A DNA stretch of 64,000 nucleotides from an uncultured Acinetobacter sp. (GTDB lineage Bacteria > Pseudomonadota > Gammaproteobacteria > Pseudomonadales > Moraxellaceae): positions 62,001-126,000 of the forward strand of contig CAJYTY010000005.1 of the NCBI GenBank assembly GCA_913777945.1. Direction: 5' to 3'. The position numbers and the translations under genes are program-made. This document shows, in pieces, positions 17,244 to 26,775 of this stretch (positions within the stretch are counted from its first letter, which is position 1; each line of letters begins with the position of its first letter). The notes under the pieces were generated by a model. It saw only the letters and a program-made list of their open reading frames with translations, was not told where the DNA came from and did no database searches.

Positions 17244-18821
17244 ATGAATCAACCCAGCATACATTCTTCCTCTGTGATACCGACTTGGGTAGATGCTTCG
17301 CTATTAAAGGGGATGCTACGCGGCATTGAACGCGAAAGTTTACGTATGCAAAGCAATGGATTTTTATCACAAAAAAATCATCCAGAAGCTTTAGGTTCTG
17401 CACTGACACATCCGCATATCACGACAGATTATTCAGAAGCATTGATGGAGTTTATTACTACGCCGAAAACAACCATCGCGGCTGCATTAGATGAATTAAG
17501 AGATATTCATAGCATTGTGCATCAGCAGCTAGAAGAAGGCGAAAGATTATGGCCATTGTCCATGCCGTGTATGTTGGATGATAATGAAGAAAATATCCGA
17601 TTAGCACAGTACGGCACTTCTAATATTGGCCGCTTTAAAACCTTATACCGTCATGGTTTAGGTGTACGTTATGGTCGCCGTATGCAAACCATTTCGGGCG
17701 TGCATTACAATTTATCTTTCCCTGATCAATTGTTTGCAGTATTGCAACAACATGAAATCAAGCCAGAATTAAAACAACTCAGTTTACAGGATTATCGTAG
17801 CCATCGTTATTTTGGTTTGATTCGAAACTTTATTCGTTTGATCCCATTAGTGATGTATATGTTGGGTGCTAGCCCATCGGTTTGTCGTTGCTTTTTAACA
17901 GGGCGCGAGCATCACTTGCAGCCTTTGGTTAAAGGAACATTATATTTACCAGAAGCAACAGCTTTGCGTATGGGACGTTTAGGCTACCAAAACTCAGCGC
18001 AAAAAGAATTAGGTATTCATTACAACGATCTACACGATTATCTTGATGGATTACAAAAAGCGGTACACACCCCTTATCCTGAATTTACCGATTTAGGTTT
18101 AAATGATGAACAAGGTGAGCCGATTCAAATCAATGATCACGTGCTCCAAATCGAAAATGAATACTACAGTCTAGTTCGTCCGAAGCAAGTACCACAAGCG
18201 GGTGAAACTCCATCGCAAGCATTGAAGAATCGTGGTGTTGGATATGTAGAATTACGTGCCGTAGATGTGAACCCTTATAGTGCGATTGGAATTGATAAAA
18301 TTTCAGCGGGTTTTCTTGAAAGTTTAGCGTTGTATTGTTTATTAAATGACAGTCCTGATTTGTTTGCAGAAGAGCAAGAGCAAATTGATCATAATCAAAC
18401 TGAAGTGGTCAATCGTGGACGTGCAATAGATGCTAAAATTATAGAAGGTGAAACAATAGTTTCACTGCATGATTGGGCACAACGTCATTTAAATGCGATT
18501 CAAGACTGCGCTACTTTGTTAGATCAAATGGATGGTTCACAGTTATATTCTGAGGCAATCCAAGTGATGCAGCAGCGTTTAGATCATGTTGAAAATACGC
18601 TTTCCGCGCATGTGATTAAAGATACTTTGGATAATGGTGGGACATGGAGCTTTGGGAGTATCATGGCTCAACAACATGTCAATCGTTATGAACAACACCA
18701 GTTGGGTGCAGAAAGAGAACAATATTTTGCAGAATTAGCGCAAACATCGTTGCAAAAACAGGCGCAACTTGAACAAGATAACGACATCAGCTTCGAACAA
18801 TATCTTGCACAATACCGTTAA
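17244..18821 (+). CDS. gshA: Glutamate-cysteine ligase
   Basis: 525 residues of the gammaproteobacterial GshA type. It performs the first step of glutathione synthesis, ATP-dependent joining of Glu and Cys. Recognisable segments are GIERESLRM near 27, TDYSEALMEFIT near 62, GVHYNLSFP near 153 and YVELRAVDVNPY near 335. Length matches E. coli GshA (518). dsbB follows 18 bases later. The second-step enzyme gshB is 29 kb away at 47416. Confidence 0.96.
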   Translation: MNQPSIHSSSVIPTWVDASLLKGMLRGIERESLRMQSNGFLSQKNHPEALGSALTHPHITTDYSEALMEFITTPKTTIAAALDELRDIHSIVHQQLEEGERLWPLSMPCMLDDNEENIRLAQYGTSNIGRFKTLYRHGLGVRYGRRMQTISGVHYNLSFPDQLFAVLQQHEIKPELKQLSLQDYRSHRYFGLIRNFIRLIPLVMYMLGASPSVCRCFLTGREHHLQPLVKGTLYLPEATALRMGRLGYQNSAQKELGIHYNDLHDYLDGLQKAVHTPYPEFTDLGLNDEQGEPIQINDHVLQIENEYYSLVRPKQVPQAGETPSQALKNRGVGYVELRAVDVNPYSAIGIDKISAGFLESLALYCLLNDSPDLFAEEQEQIDHNQTEVVNRGRAIDAKIIEGETIVSLHDWAQRHLNAIQDCATLLDQMDGSQLYSEAIQVMQQRLDHVENTLSAHVIKDTLDNGGTWSFGSIMAQQHVNRYEQHQLGAEREQYFAELAQTSLQKQAQLEQDNDISFEQYLAQYR

Positions 18822-18839
18822 AATTTTAGAGGACTTCCC

Positions 18840-19343
18840 ATGCGATGGACTTACCGCTTAGTTAGTGCATTACTGGTACTAACGAGTATTATTGGTATCT
18901 CGTTTGCGTTGTATTTAGAACATGTGCAAGGTTTAGAGCCTTGCCCACTGTGTATTTTCCAACGTATTGGCTTAATTGGAATGGGATTGATTGCGTTAGT
19001 CGCATTTATTCATAATCCAATTTCAAATGGTTTTAAACGTTTTTATGCACTATTAGCAACCTTATCCATCGGTTGGTCAGTGGGTGTGGCATCTCGTCAT
19101 GTTTGGCTACAACATTTACCACCTGATAAGGTGCCAAGTTGTGGGCCAGGCTTAGACTATTTAGTTGATGCATTGCCAATGAAAGCGGTATTTCAGGAAG
19201 TGCTTTCAGGTTCAGGTGAATGTGCAGCAATTGATTGGACTTTTTTAGGACAATCACTACCAGTATGGTCGTTGCTGTATTTCAGTTTGATCTTATTGGT
19301 ATGTTTGTGGCAGTTGTTTAGACATTATAGTGCTGCTAAATAA
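18840..19343 (+). CDS. dsbB: Disulfide bond formation protein B
   Basis: 167 residues with four membrane helices. The first periplasmic loop has the quinone-linked pair C35-x-x-C38 (EPCPLC); the second loop has the pair VPSC...GECA that re-oxidises DsbA. It passes electrons to ubiquinone. RBS AGAGGA lies before the ATG. It sits 18 bases after gshA, so the two are probably co-transcribed. Confidence 0.95.
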   Translation: MRWTYRLVSALLVLTSIIGISFALYLEHVQGLEPCPLCIFQRIGLIGMGLIALVAFIHNPISNGFKRFYALLATLSIGWSVGVASRHVWLQHLPPDKVPSCGPGLDYLVDALPMKAVFQEVLSGSGECAAIDWTFLGQSLPVWSLLYFSLILLVCLWQLFRHYSAAK

Positions 19344-19345
19344 TA

Positions 19346-19373
19346 AAAAAGCCAACGATACGTTGGCTTTTTT
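19346..19373. terminator. Intrinsic terminator
   Basis: AAGCCAACG/CGTTGGCTT with an ATA loop, A run before and T run after. It lies between convergent dsbB and the hydrolase gene. Confidence 0.88.
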
Positions 19374-19394
19374 ATTGGATCAAGAAGACTGATA

Positions 19395-20741
19395 TCAGGT
19401 TTCTACGATGCCATCTAAATCATCAAAAGTATAATTATTCGGAACATTGATTAAATGTGTTTGGATACCTTCCTCAACGACCTCGTCAACATCAGGATAT
19501 AACCAACGTGTAATCTGTTCAGCAACACTCGAATGGTACTGAATTTCAAAATGGTTTAAACCATAGAATACGGCTTTATGGGTTTCTGGTAATTTAAGTT
19601 GGAAGCGTGGATTTTGATGTTCACCTAAAGCACTTTTTACACTGACCAAATAGTCGCCAATGACGGAGAGTGCTTTATTACGCAATTTCTCAAATTCTAA
19701 AGTACCTGCAATTAAGAAGGTATTGATATGTGAGGGTAATGGTGCAGGTTTACGATTGTCATCAGCAAAGCCAATACGTGCATCATTATGTTCCCAATCA
19801 TCATCTCGAACACTGCCATGACGTAAATCTAAAATACCATTACTACGAATGTTGACCAGTTGACCAATTAAGCTAATAAAAGGGAAAGCGCCCAATTTAT
19901 CTTGCAAAATAAAGCCAAAACGTTCTAGCACTGCACCGTGATGTGGCGAACCAATACAAACTAAATTCTCAACCATATGCACCCATTGGTAGAGATTTTG
20001 TTTGCCATAAAATAGGGCACTCCGTGAAACCAAGCCACCCATACTATGTCCGATCAAATCAATGCTGGTGATTCTTGGATTTCGTTGTACTAAATCTTCA
20101 AGTACATTTGCAAAGCTTCGACCATTTGCAGAAATACGACGCCCTGTATTGTAATTCAGATATAACATGGTGTTGTTATCCCGTTGCGCAAGCAAACGTT
20201 CACCAATTCCACCATAACGGCTATTTGACCAGCTGAGATGATTCATACACAGACCATGTGTAAGAATGACAATACGACCAGTTAATTCACCTTGTTGTAA
20301 TGATCCATAATGATCATAAAGCACCATAGGTAAAGCCATTGGGTTGTGTTGTTTTAAGAAAAAGTCTCCAAAAATCCCATTTAATGCACCCACCACAAAA
20401 TGCAGTGTTGGTGTCAGGGGCTTATCATGCAGCACTGGGAATTTTTCAATAATATGACGTAAACTTGGTGCAAGAAAACTGCTACCGTATTTCTGTAAGG
20501 CATCATAAGAAAATTGATAAAATTTTTGCAACTGTGGAAGTTTCTGTAATTTTTTAGCTTTTTGTGCGCTTAAACCAAGTGTTGTCCGTAACACTTCTGT
20601 TTGCACTAATTGCACCAATTCGTGAACACCACTTAAGCTCGTGCTCACAACTTGTGCCAAACCTTCTAAAACATCTGCCTGACTAGGGGGTGTACTGTCC
20701 CATTTGCAGTAGGTTTCATGCAGAGGCGTTAAACTTGGCAT
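19395..20741 (-). CDS. Alpha/beta hydrolase (lipase/acyltransferase-like)
   Basis: 448 residues. A helical N-terminal region (about 1-150) precedes an alpha/beta hydrolase core with oxyanion segment THGLCMNHLSW (161-171) and nucleophile elbow GHSMGG with S233. IGSPHHG follows, as in PGAP1/lipase-like esterases. The substrate is unknown and there is no signal peptide. Monocistronic: the upstream gap (20742-21002) faces the divergent yqiA-like gene and holds no other ORF I trust. Confidence 0.82.
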   Translation of the reverse strand: MPSLTPLHETYCKWDSTPPSQADVLEGLAQVVSTSLSGVHELVQLVQTEVLRTTLGLSAQKAKKLQKLPQLQKFYQFSYDALQKYGSSFLAPSLRHIIEKFPVLHDKPLTPTLHFVVGALNGIFGDFFLKQHNPMALPMVLYDHYGSLQQGELTGRIVILTHGLCMNHLSWSNSRYGGIGERLLAQRDNNTMLYLNYNTGRRISANGRSFANVLEDLVQRNPRITSIDLIGHSMGGLVSRSALFYGKQNLYQWVHMVENLVCIGSPHHGAVLERFGFILQDKLGAFPFISLIGQLVNIRSNGILDLRHGSVRDDDWEHNDARIGFADDNRKPAPLPSHINTFLIAGTLEFEKLRNKALSVIGDYLVSVKSALGEHQNPRFQLKLPETHKAVFYGLNHFEIQYHSSVAEQITRWLYPDVDEVVEEGIQTHLINVPNNYTFDDLDGIVET

Positions 20742-21002
20742 ATTGATTTCCCCATCCTTGATATATACCGAAGGTTTGAAGTAATTGACTTAATATTCTT
20801 TAGATAAACTACAACAAACGCTTACATCTTATGTGTTTCATAAGTAATTTTTTTAGAATACTGATGAACGGAGTGCACTATCGTTTTTTGTGTCAGACAA
20901 TATCAAGCTTAAATGTAATTTATATTGTTATTTGTTTATCCATTAACCTAAATAATGTGATTTATTTGGCAATAAGTCAAGCTGTTGTCTATTATGGTGC
21001 GT

Positions 21003-21590
21003 ATGCAAATTATTTATTTACATGGCTTTCAAAGCAGCCTCATGTCAAAAAAGGGGCAACAATTAGAACAATATTGCACAAATGTTGAGCATGCTGATGT
21101 GCATTTACCTGATTTGAATAAACCGCCTGAACACGTTTTAAGAGATGTTTCTAAGCTGATTGAAAGTTTACCACTCGATCAAGTTAGATTGGTTGGAAGT
21201 AGCTTAGGGGGATTCTATGCGACATATTTTGTCGCAAAATATGGATGCCCTGCTGTACTGATTAATCCTGCTATGCAACCATGGCAGTTATTCGAAGATT
21301 TATTCGGGATTGAACAAATCCCGCTCAAAGTCACTGATTCATGGACACTCGATGCCGACCAATTGCAGCAATTACAATCAATTGCTGACACGAAGTTAAA
21401 GCATGCTGATAAAATTCTTGTACTGTTGCAACGAGGTGACGAAGTCTTGGATTATCGTCAAGCACAACGTTATTATAATGCAGCACAGCCATCTGCATTG
21501 ATTTTAACCGACGCTGATGGTAATCATGCAATGGATGATTTTGAAGAAAAATTACCTTTCGTACTCCGATTTTTATCGACAGCCCTCTAA
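21003..21590 (+). CDS. yqiA: YqiA-like esterase
   Basis: 195-residue small alpha/beta hydrolase. Start MQIIYLHGFQSS matches the family opening (LYLHGF-SS), the nucleophile elbow is GSSLGG with S67, and NPAMQPW follows. E. coli YqiA (193 residues) hydrolyses short acyl-CoA/esters and lies in front of parE, as here (17-base gap). I chose ATG 21003 by family alignment; ATG 20994 adds three residues. Neither has a strong RBS. Confidence 0.85.
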   Translation: MQIIYLHGFQSSLMSKKGQQLEQYCTNVEHADVHLPDLNKPPEHVLRDVSKLIESLPLDQVRLVGSSLGGFYATYFVAKYGCPAVLINPAMQPWQLFEDLFGIEQIPLKVTDSWTLDADQLQQLQSIADTKLKHADKILVLLQRGDEVLDYRQAQRYYNAAQPSALILTDADGNHAMDDFEEKLPFVLRFLSTAL

Positions 21591-21607
21591 TAAGGAAGTC
21601 AGACCCA

Positions 21608-23491
21608 GTGACACAATACACGGCACAATCCCTTGAAGTTCTTTCAGGTTTAGATCCTGTTCGTCGTCGTCCCGGTATGTATACCGATACCTCACGTCCA
21701 AACCATTTGGCGCAAGAGGTGATTGACAATGCGGTGGATGAAGCACTTGCAGGACATGCCAATCAAATTTGTGTCACCGTATATGAAGATGGTTCATTGT
21801 CAGTCGAAGATAATGGACGAGGTATGCCAGTCGATATTCATCCTGAATATGGACAAAGTGGTATCGAAATTATTTTGACCAAATTACATGCAGGCGGAAA
21901 ATTTAGTACCGATAATTATCAATTTTCTGGTGGTTTACATGGTGTTGGTATTTCTGTCGTGAATGCTTTATCAACACGCGTTGAGGTTGCGGTACAACGC
22001 CAAGGTAACTTGTATCAAATGGCATTTGAACAAGGTGAGCCTGTTGCGCCATTATCGGTGTTAGAAGGTAAAGTTGCGAAACGTGCGACAGGAACAACCG
22101 TTCGTTTTTGGCCAGAAGCAAAATATTTTGATAGTCCAAAATTTGCACTAAAAGCATTGAAGCATAATTTGAAAGCTAAAGCCGTTTTAGCGGCGGGCTT
22201 GAAAATTATTTATGACGATAAAATTAATAACGAAAAAATTGAATGGCAGTTTGAAAATGGTCTAGTCGACTATTTAATGGATGAACTCGAGGATCGAGAG
22301 ATTCTACCTGATCCTGCCTTTGTCAGTAGTGGACAAGCAGAGCGAGCAGCTTGTGAATTTGCGATCTGTTGGAATGTTGAGGGTGGTGAACAAATACAAG
22401 AAAGTTACGTCAATTTGATTCCAACTGCGCAAGGTGGTACGCATGTCAATGGATTGCGTTCAGGGGTCACGGAGGCGTTACGAGAGTTCTGTGAGTTACG
22501 TAATTTATTACCACGTAATATGAAACTTTCGGCAGAAGATGTTTGGGATGGGGTCAATTTCATTCTATCGCTGAAATTCCAAGAACCTCAATTTTCAGGG
22601 CAAACCAAAGAACGCTTATCCAGTCGTGAAGCATCGAATATTGTTCTGAATATCGCCAAAGATGCGTTTGCTTTATGGTTAAATCAACATGCTGAGATTG
22701 CAACGCAGTTAGCTGAAATGGCAATTGCTAAAGCTGGACGTCGCTTAAAAGCAGCGAAAAAAGTGGAGCGTAAAAAGATCGTCTCTGGTCCTGCGTTACC
22801 CGGAAAACTGGCTGATTGTGTAGGTTTAACGCGTGAAGACAGCGAATTATTTATTGTCGAAGGAGATTCTGCGGGTGGCAGTGCTAAACAAGCGCGTGAC
22901 AAGAATTTCCAAGCGATTATGCCGATTCGTGGAAAAATTCTAAATACATGGGAAGTATCTTCGGATGAGGTGCTCGCTTCTCAAGAGGTTCATGATATTG
23001 CGATTGCCATAGGGGTTGATCCAGGTAGCGATGATCTATCTGAATTACGTTATGGCAAAATCTGTATTCTTGCCGACGCAGACTCGGATGGTCTACATAT
23101 CGCGACATTACTCTGTGCGTTGTTTGTGAAACATTTCCCGACTTTAGTTGAAGATGGTCATTTGTTTGTCGCAATGCCACCACTGTATCGTATTGATATT
23201 GGTAAAGATGTGCACTATGCCCTAGATGATGATGAGTTAGAGGCAATTCTGAAAAAAGTAAAAGGTAATAAAAATCCACAAATCACCAGATTTAAAGGAT
23301 TGGGTGAGATGAATGCGAATCAATTGCGTGAAACCACGATGGATCCCAATACTCGCCGTTTAGTCCAACTCGATTTAGATGATGCACATTTTACCGCAGG
23401 ATTATTAGATAAATTGCTGGCAAAAAAACGGGCGGCTGACCGTAAGCATTGGTTAGAACAGAAAGGTAATTTAGCGGATATTGTGGTGTGA
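21608..23491 (+). CDS. parE: DNA topoisomerase IV subunit B
   Basis: 627 residues. GHKL ATPase motifs EVIDNAVDEAL, DNGRGMP and GGLHGVGISVVNALS lie in the first 130 residues, then a transducer domain, then TOPRIM motifs VEGDSAGGSAKQARD and LADADSDGLHI (about 415-500). It lacks the ~170-residue insert seen in many GyrB proteins and has ParE length. It decatenates chromosomes with ParC and is a quinolone target. GTG start with AAGGAAG upstream. parC is not in the window. Confidence 0.96.
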   Translation: MTQYTAQSLEVLSGLDPVRRRPGMYTDTSRPNHLAQEVIDNAVDEALAGHANQICVTVYEDGSLSVEDNGRGMPVDIHPEYGQSGIEIILTKLHAGGKFSTDNYQFSGGLHGVGISVVNALSTRVEVAVQRQGNLYQMAFEQGEPVAPLSVLEGKVAKRATGTTVRFWPEAKYFDSPKFALKALKHNLKAKAVLAAGLKIIYDDKINNEKIEWQFENGLVDYLMDELEDREILPDPAFVSSGQAERAACEFAICWNVEGGEQIQESYVNLIPTAQGGTHVNGLRSGVTEALREFCELRNLLPRNMKLSAEDVWDGVNFILSLKFQEPQFSGQTKERLSSREASNIVLNIAKDAFALWLNQHAEIATQLAEMAIAKAGRRLKAAKKVERKKIVSGPALPGKLADCVGLTREDSELFIVEGDSAGGSAKQARDKNFQAIMPIRGKILNTWEVSSDEVLASQEVHDIAIAIGVDPGSDDLSELRYGKICILADADSDGLHIATLLCALFVKHFPTLVEDGHLFVAMPPLYRIDIGKDVHYALDDDELEAILKKVKGNKNPQITRFKGLGEMNANQLRETTMDPNTRRLVQLDLDDAHFTAGLLDKLLAKKRAADRKHWLEQKGNLADIVV

Positions 23492-23508
23492 TTCCGCTTT
23501 TAATGGGG

Positions 23509-23588
23509 GTGGAAACATAGTGGGACTTGAACCCACAACCTAAAGCGTGAGGGCAAAAAATTTTTCCAATTAAACTATATGTTTCCAC
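23509..23588 (-). ncRNA. Degenerate tRNA-like element 1
   Basis: Minus strand folds partly as tRNA: acceptor GGAAACATA/TATGTTTCC (9 bp, perfect), TA, D arm GTTT-AATTGGAA-AAAT, T arm GTGGG-TTCAAGT-CCCAC, and discriminator A followed by CCC rather than CCA. The acceptor plus T stems make 14 bp (normal 12). No proper anticodon stem is visible in the 29 bases between the D-loop GG and the T arm. It starts 18 bases after the convergent parE stop. A related copy is at 23652-23730. Confidence 0.55.
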
Positions 23589-23651
23589 TGCCGAAGATAA
23601 AGTATATGAAAGATTTTCGCAATAAAAGTTTGAGTCTTATTCTTTATTTAG

Positions 23652-23730
23652 GTGGAAACATAGTGAGATTTGAACTCACAACATGACCCGAGCTGGGTCA
23701 TTTTTTCCAGTTAAACTTTATGTATCCATC
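23652..23730 (-). ncRNA. tRNA-like element 2
   Basis: Minus strand: acceptor GGATACATA/TATGTTTCC (9 bp, one T-T mismatch), D arm GTTT...CTGG...AAAA, a perfect 5-bp anticodon-type stem TGACC/GGTCA with 7-base loop CAGCTCG, and T arm GTGAG-TTCAAAT-CTCAC. The loop has A, not the universal U33, before GCT. The T stem differs from element 1 by a compensatory G-C to A-T change, so the fold seems selected. It lies about 40 bases downstream of the SDR stop on the same strand and could be co-transcribed with it. Confidence 0.58.
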
Positions 23731-23770
23731 TACTAGGGTAAAGGCTTTTACTGCTGTTCACAATGAGAAT

Positions 23771-25138
23771 TTACCATGTATGAATTTTATAGTTCTTTAA
23801 TAAAATGCCGTATAAATATTCGCCATTTAAACCTTGAATGATGGGGTGCAATATTCTTGAAGCACCATCAACAGGATCTAATGGTGGAATATAGCCCTGA
23901 GCAAATTGCTGTTTACGCAGATTTTCGTTTACCCCTGTAGAAACCCATCCTACATCGACTGCACACATATAAATCTGATCTTTAGCAAATTCTTGGGCAG
24001 AAGTGAGTGTCATCATATTTAATGCCGCTTTGGTCATATTAGTATGTGGATGATGAATGGTTTTATTGGTGTAGCTAAATATACCTTCGGATGATGTCAC
24101 ATTAATAATAAAACGCTCATTAAATTGAGACTGTACAAGAAGTGATTTAAGTTCCTTGATTAAAATATATGGTGCAATATGATTAATTAAATTAACCTCT
24201 AATAATTCTTCTAGTTCAATTTCATCTAATTTTGAATTCCAGCTATTTTTGTCACGTTCATCTACTGGTTGTCCAAATCGTGTGAGTTGTGAAATAGGTT
24301 TAGGAATAGAAAAATAAGGAATATTAGGAGTATGTGAAGTTATTGCTGTGGTATTTTCTATTAAGTTTTTCGGTACAGTTTCAGTAGTCAGTAAATATTG
24401 TTCTCGTTCAATCAGTGGCAAGTAGTAGCTATCAGGATAACGGATGGTTTGTGCAGCATTATTAATTATGATGTCGAGTGACAGAAAATTATTACGATAA
24501 AATTCAATGAAAGTATAAATTGAAGATAAATTTCTTAAATCTAATCCATAAATATAATATTTATTTTGCCAGATGGCGTAATCTTTTTCTTGCTGTAACT
24601 GTTCTAAAAGTAATGCAGGAAAACGTGTAGTGATAACAACATAAGTTCCACTGCGTAATAATTTTAAAGTTGTTGCATAGCCAATTTTGACACGTCCACC
24701 TGTGACGATTGCATAGCGACCAGATAGGTCAACTGATTTCTTTCGTTGCTGATAATTAAGTTCTGCACAGTTTGGACATAATCGGCTATAAAAAGAATGT
24801 AATAATGTATATTTACGTTGACAACAATAACAAGATTTAGGGATACATAAAGGGGAATAAGATTGAGGATTATCTTGATGTGTATAATACATTCTTCCTG
24901 ATAAAGCAGTTTGAGCAATATTACTTTTCTGTGAACATGATAAATCTTGAATGCGTTTTTCTGAAAAAGAGTGTGAGCGATTTAATTTTTTAGCTTTTTT
25001 ATAAATTTTACTTATTAGTCCTGAGAAAGCCAGATTGTCAGGGTTTTCTAAAGGTTGTTCTTTAAGATGGGTTAAGACTTTAAGACATATCTGCCATTCT
25101 TCCATAGAGAAAGGATATTTCGAGTGTTGGTCATTCAT
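23771..25138 (-). CDS. Atypical SDR with N-terminal Cys-rich (zinc-ribbon-like) region
   Basis: 455 residues. A helical N-terminal part is followed by a Cys cluster (C103, C105, C106; C121-P-N-C124) that could bind Zn, then an SDR fold from about 137. The cofactor loop is TGGRVKIG (146-153) instead of TGxxxGxG, and INNAAQT is present. The catalytic tetrad is altered: after NVTSSEG the YxxxK motif is TNMTK, so Tyr is replaced by Thr while Lys is kept. I chose ATG 25138; an upstream TTG (25168) would add ten residues. Two tRNA-like elements lie directly downstream. Function unknown; it may not be a standard dehydrogenase. Confidence 0.72.
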   Translation of the reverse strand: MNDQHSKYPFSMEEWQICLKVLTHLKEQPLENPDNLAFSGLISKIYKKAKKLNRSHSFSEKRIQDLSCSQKSNIAQTALSGRMYYTHQDNPQSYSPLCIPKSCYCCQRKYTLLHSFYSRLCPNCAELNYQQRKKSVDLSGRYAIVTGGRVKIGYATTLKLLRSGTYVVITTRFPALLLEQLQQEKDYAIWQNKYYIYGLDLRNLSSIYTFIEFYRNNFLSLDIIINNAAQTIRYPDSYYLPLIEREQYLLTTETVPKNLIENTTAITSHTPNIPYFSIPKPISQLTRFGQPVDERDKNSWNSKLDEIELEELLEVNLINHIAPYILIKELKSLLVQSQFNERFIINVTSSEGIFSYTNKTIHHPHTNMTKAALNMMTLTSAQEFAKDQIYMCAVDVGWVSTGVNENLRKQQFAQGYIPPLDPVDGASRILHPIIQGLNGEYLYGILLKNYKIHTW

Positions 25139-25418
25139 TAAAAAGCTAAACCTCAACGATGGGAGCAAGTCTGGCGGAAAATCACAGAAATTTTAAATCA
25201 ATTTAATGGAGATTTGGATAATTACTAAAGGTGATTTGTATAGGCTCATTTTATTTTGAGACCGTATTGAAATTTTATTTGTTTAAACAGATTGGTTTAG
25301 TCTCATACTGCACCCTTTTAGTTCACCTCGTTCTTTTTGTATGCAATGTTGTATACAAGATTGAATTCTTATTTATTTGATCTGATAAATATTAAAATAA
25401 AACAATAACTTAAATTAT

Positions 25419-25434
25419 TGGCATAAAAATTGAA
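25419..25434 (+). promoter_or_regulatory. Possible sigma-54 promoter of urtA
   Basis: TGGCA-N6-TTGAA has the correct -24/-12 spacing (consensus TGGCAC-N5-TTGCW) but has A instead of C in the -12 element. It lies 48 bases before urtA. Sigma-54/NtrC control is usual for urea uptake genes. The remaining gap 25139-25418 shows nothing else I can assign. Confidence 0.42.
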
Positions 25435-25481
25435 TAACTCCACTCAGTAAAAATCACAATATCAACCTGTGGAGAACAAAG

Positions 25482-26762
25482 ATGCAAAATAAATTGATGT
25501 CGATGTCTGTACTTATGGCAGCGATGATGGGGGTAGGACTGGTCGGTTGTTCAAAACCAGCAGAAAAAACAGAACAAACAAAAGCTGAAACGAAAGCGGC
25601 ACCTGCAGCAAGTGGCGATACGATTAAAGTGGGGATTTTACATTCACTCTCAGGCACGATGGCAATTTCTGAGACATCTCTGAAAGATACTGCATTGATG
25701 ACAATTAATGAAATCAATGCCAATGGTGGGGTGATGGGTAAAAAACTCGAACCTGTCATTGTTGACCCAGCATCAGATTGGCCATTATTTGCGGAAAAAG
25801 CACGCCAGTTAATTACTCAAGATAAAGTGGCAGTGATTTTTGGCTGCTGGACGTCAGTGTCACGTAAGTCTGTTCTGCCTGTCGTGGAAGAACTGAATGG
25901 CTTATTGTTCTATCCAGTGCAATATGAAGGTCAGGAACAGTCTAAAAATATTTTCTATATAGGTGCAGCGCCGAATCAACAAGCCATTCCTGCCGTTGAA
26001 TATTTAATGGGAGATGAGGGTGGTAAAGCACAACGTTTTGTTTTACTTGGCACAGATTATGTCTATCCACGTACCACTAATAAAATCCTCCGTGCCTTCT
26101 TGAAGTCTAAAGGTATTGCTGATGCTGACATCATGGAAGAATACACGCCATTTGGTCATAGCAATTATCAAACCATCGTTTCCAATATCAAGAAATTCTC
26201 TGCGGGTAAAAAGACTGCGGTGATTTCAACTATCAATGGCGATTCCAACGTTCCTTTCTATCGTGAGTTAGGCAACCAAGGTATTAAAGCTGCTGATATT
26301 CCAGTGATGGCTTTCTCCGTTGGCGAAGAAGAATTACGTGGAATTGATACCAAACCATTGGTTGGACATTTAGCTTCATGGAACTATTTCATGTCAGTTA
26401 AAAATCCGAAAAATACCGAATTTGTGAATAAATTCAAACAGTATGCAGTGGAGTACAAGCTTCCAAATGCCGACAAAGTTGTGACCAACGATCCGATGGA
26501 AGCGACCTATGTTGGTATCAATATGTGGAAACAAGCGGTTGAAAAAGCAGGTACAACGGACGTTGATAAAGTTCGTGATGCGATGGCGGGTCAAACTTTT
26601 GCAGCACCATCGGGTTATACCCTCAAAATGGATGAAACCAATCACCATTTACATAAACCTGTGATGATCGGGCAAATCCGTGGTGATGGTCAGTTTGATG
26701 TGGTTTATAAAACACCTCAGACCATCAAAGCTGAGCCTTGGAGTCCATATATTCCGAAATAA
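25482..26762 (+). CDS. urtA: Urea ABC transporter substrate-binding protein
   Basis: 426 residues. A lipoprotein signal (VGLVGC lipobox, Cys about 23) and a Lys/Thr/Ala-rich linker precede a periplasmic binding protein domain starting IKVGILHSLSGTMAISE. The segment FGCWTSVSRKSVLPVVEE and the tail are typical of the UrtA group within the branched-chain amino acid-type binders. It captures urea for import by UrtBCDE. First gene of the operon; RBS GGAG. Confidence 0.94.
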   Translation: MQNKLMSMSVLMAAMMGVGLVGCSKPAEKTEQTKAETKAAPAASGDTIKVGILHSLSGTMAISETSLKDTALMTINEINANGGVMGKKLEPVIVDPASDWPLFAEKARQLITQDKVAVIFGCWTSVSRKSVLPVVEELNGLLFYPVQYEGQEQSKNIFYIGAAPNQQAIPAVEYLMGDEGGKAQRFVLLGTDYVYPRTTNKILRAFLKSKGIADADIMEEYTPFGHSNYQTIVSNIKKFSAGKKTAVISTINGDSNVPFYRELGNQGIKAADIPVMAFSVGEEELRGIDTKPLVGHLASWNYFMSVKNPKNTEFVNKFKQYAVEYKLPNADKVVTNDPMEATYVGINMWKQAVEKAGTTDVDKVRDAMAGQTFAAPSGYTLKMDETNHHLHKPVMIGQIRGDGQFDVVYKTPQTIKAEPWSPYIPK

Positions 26763-26775
26763 TTTTCCTATGCAG

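Noticed and set aside
20831..21088. 85-codon plus-strand ORF before yqiA
   Set aside because: It overlaps yqiA out of frame, lacks a RBS and looks like chance coding in an AT-rich promoter region.
23509..23730. Two ordinary tRNA genes
   Set aside because: Acceptor/T stack too long, no U33, no usable anticodon in element 1, and no CCA.
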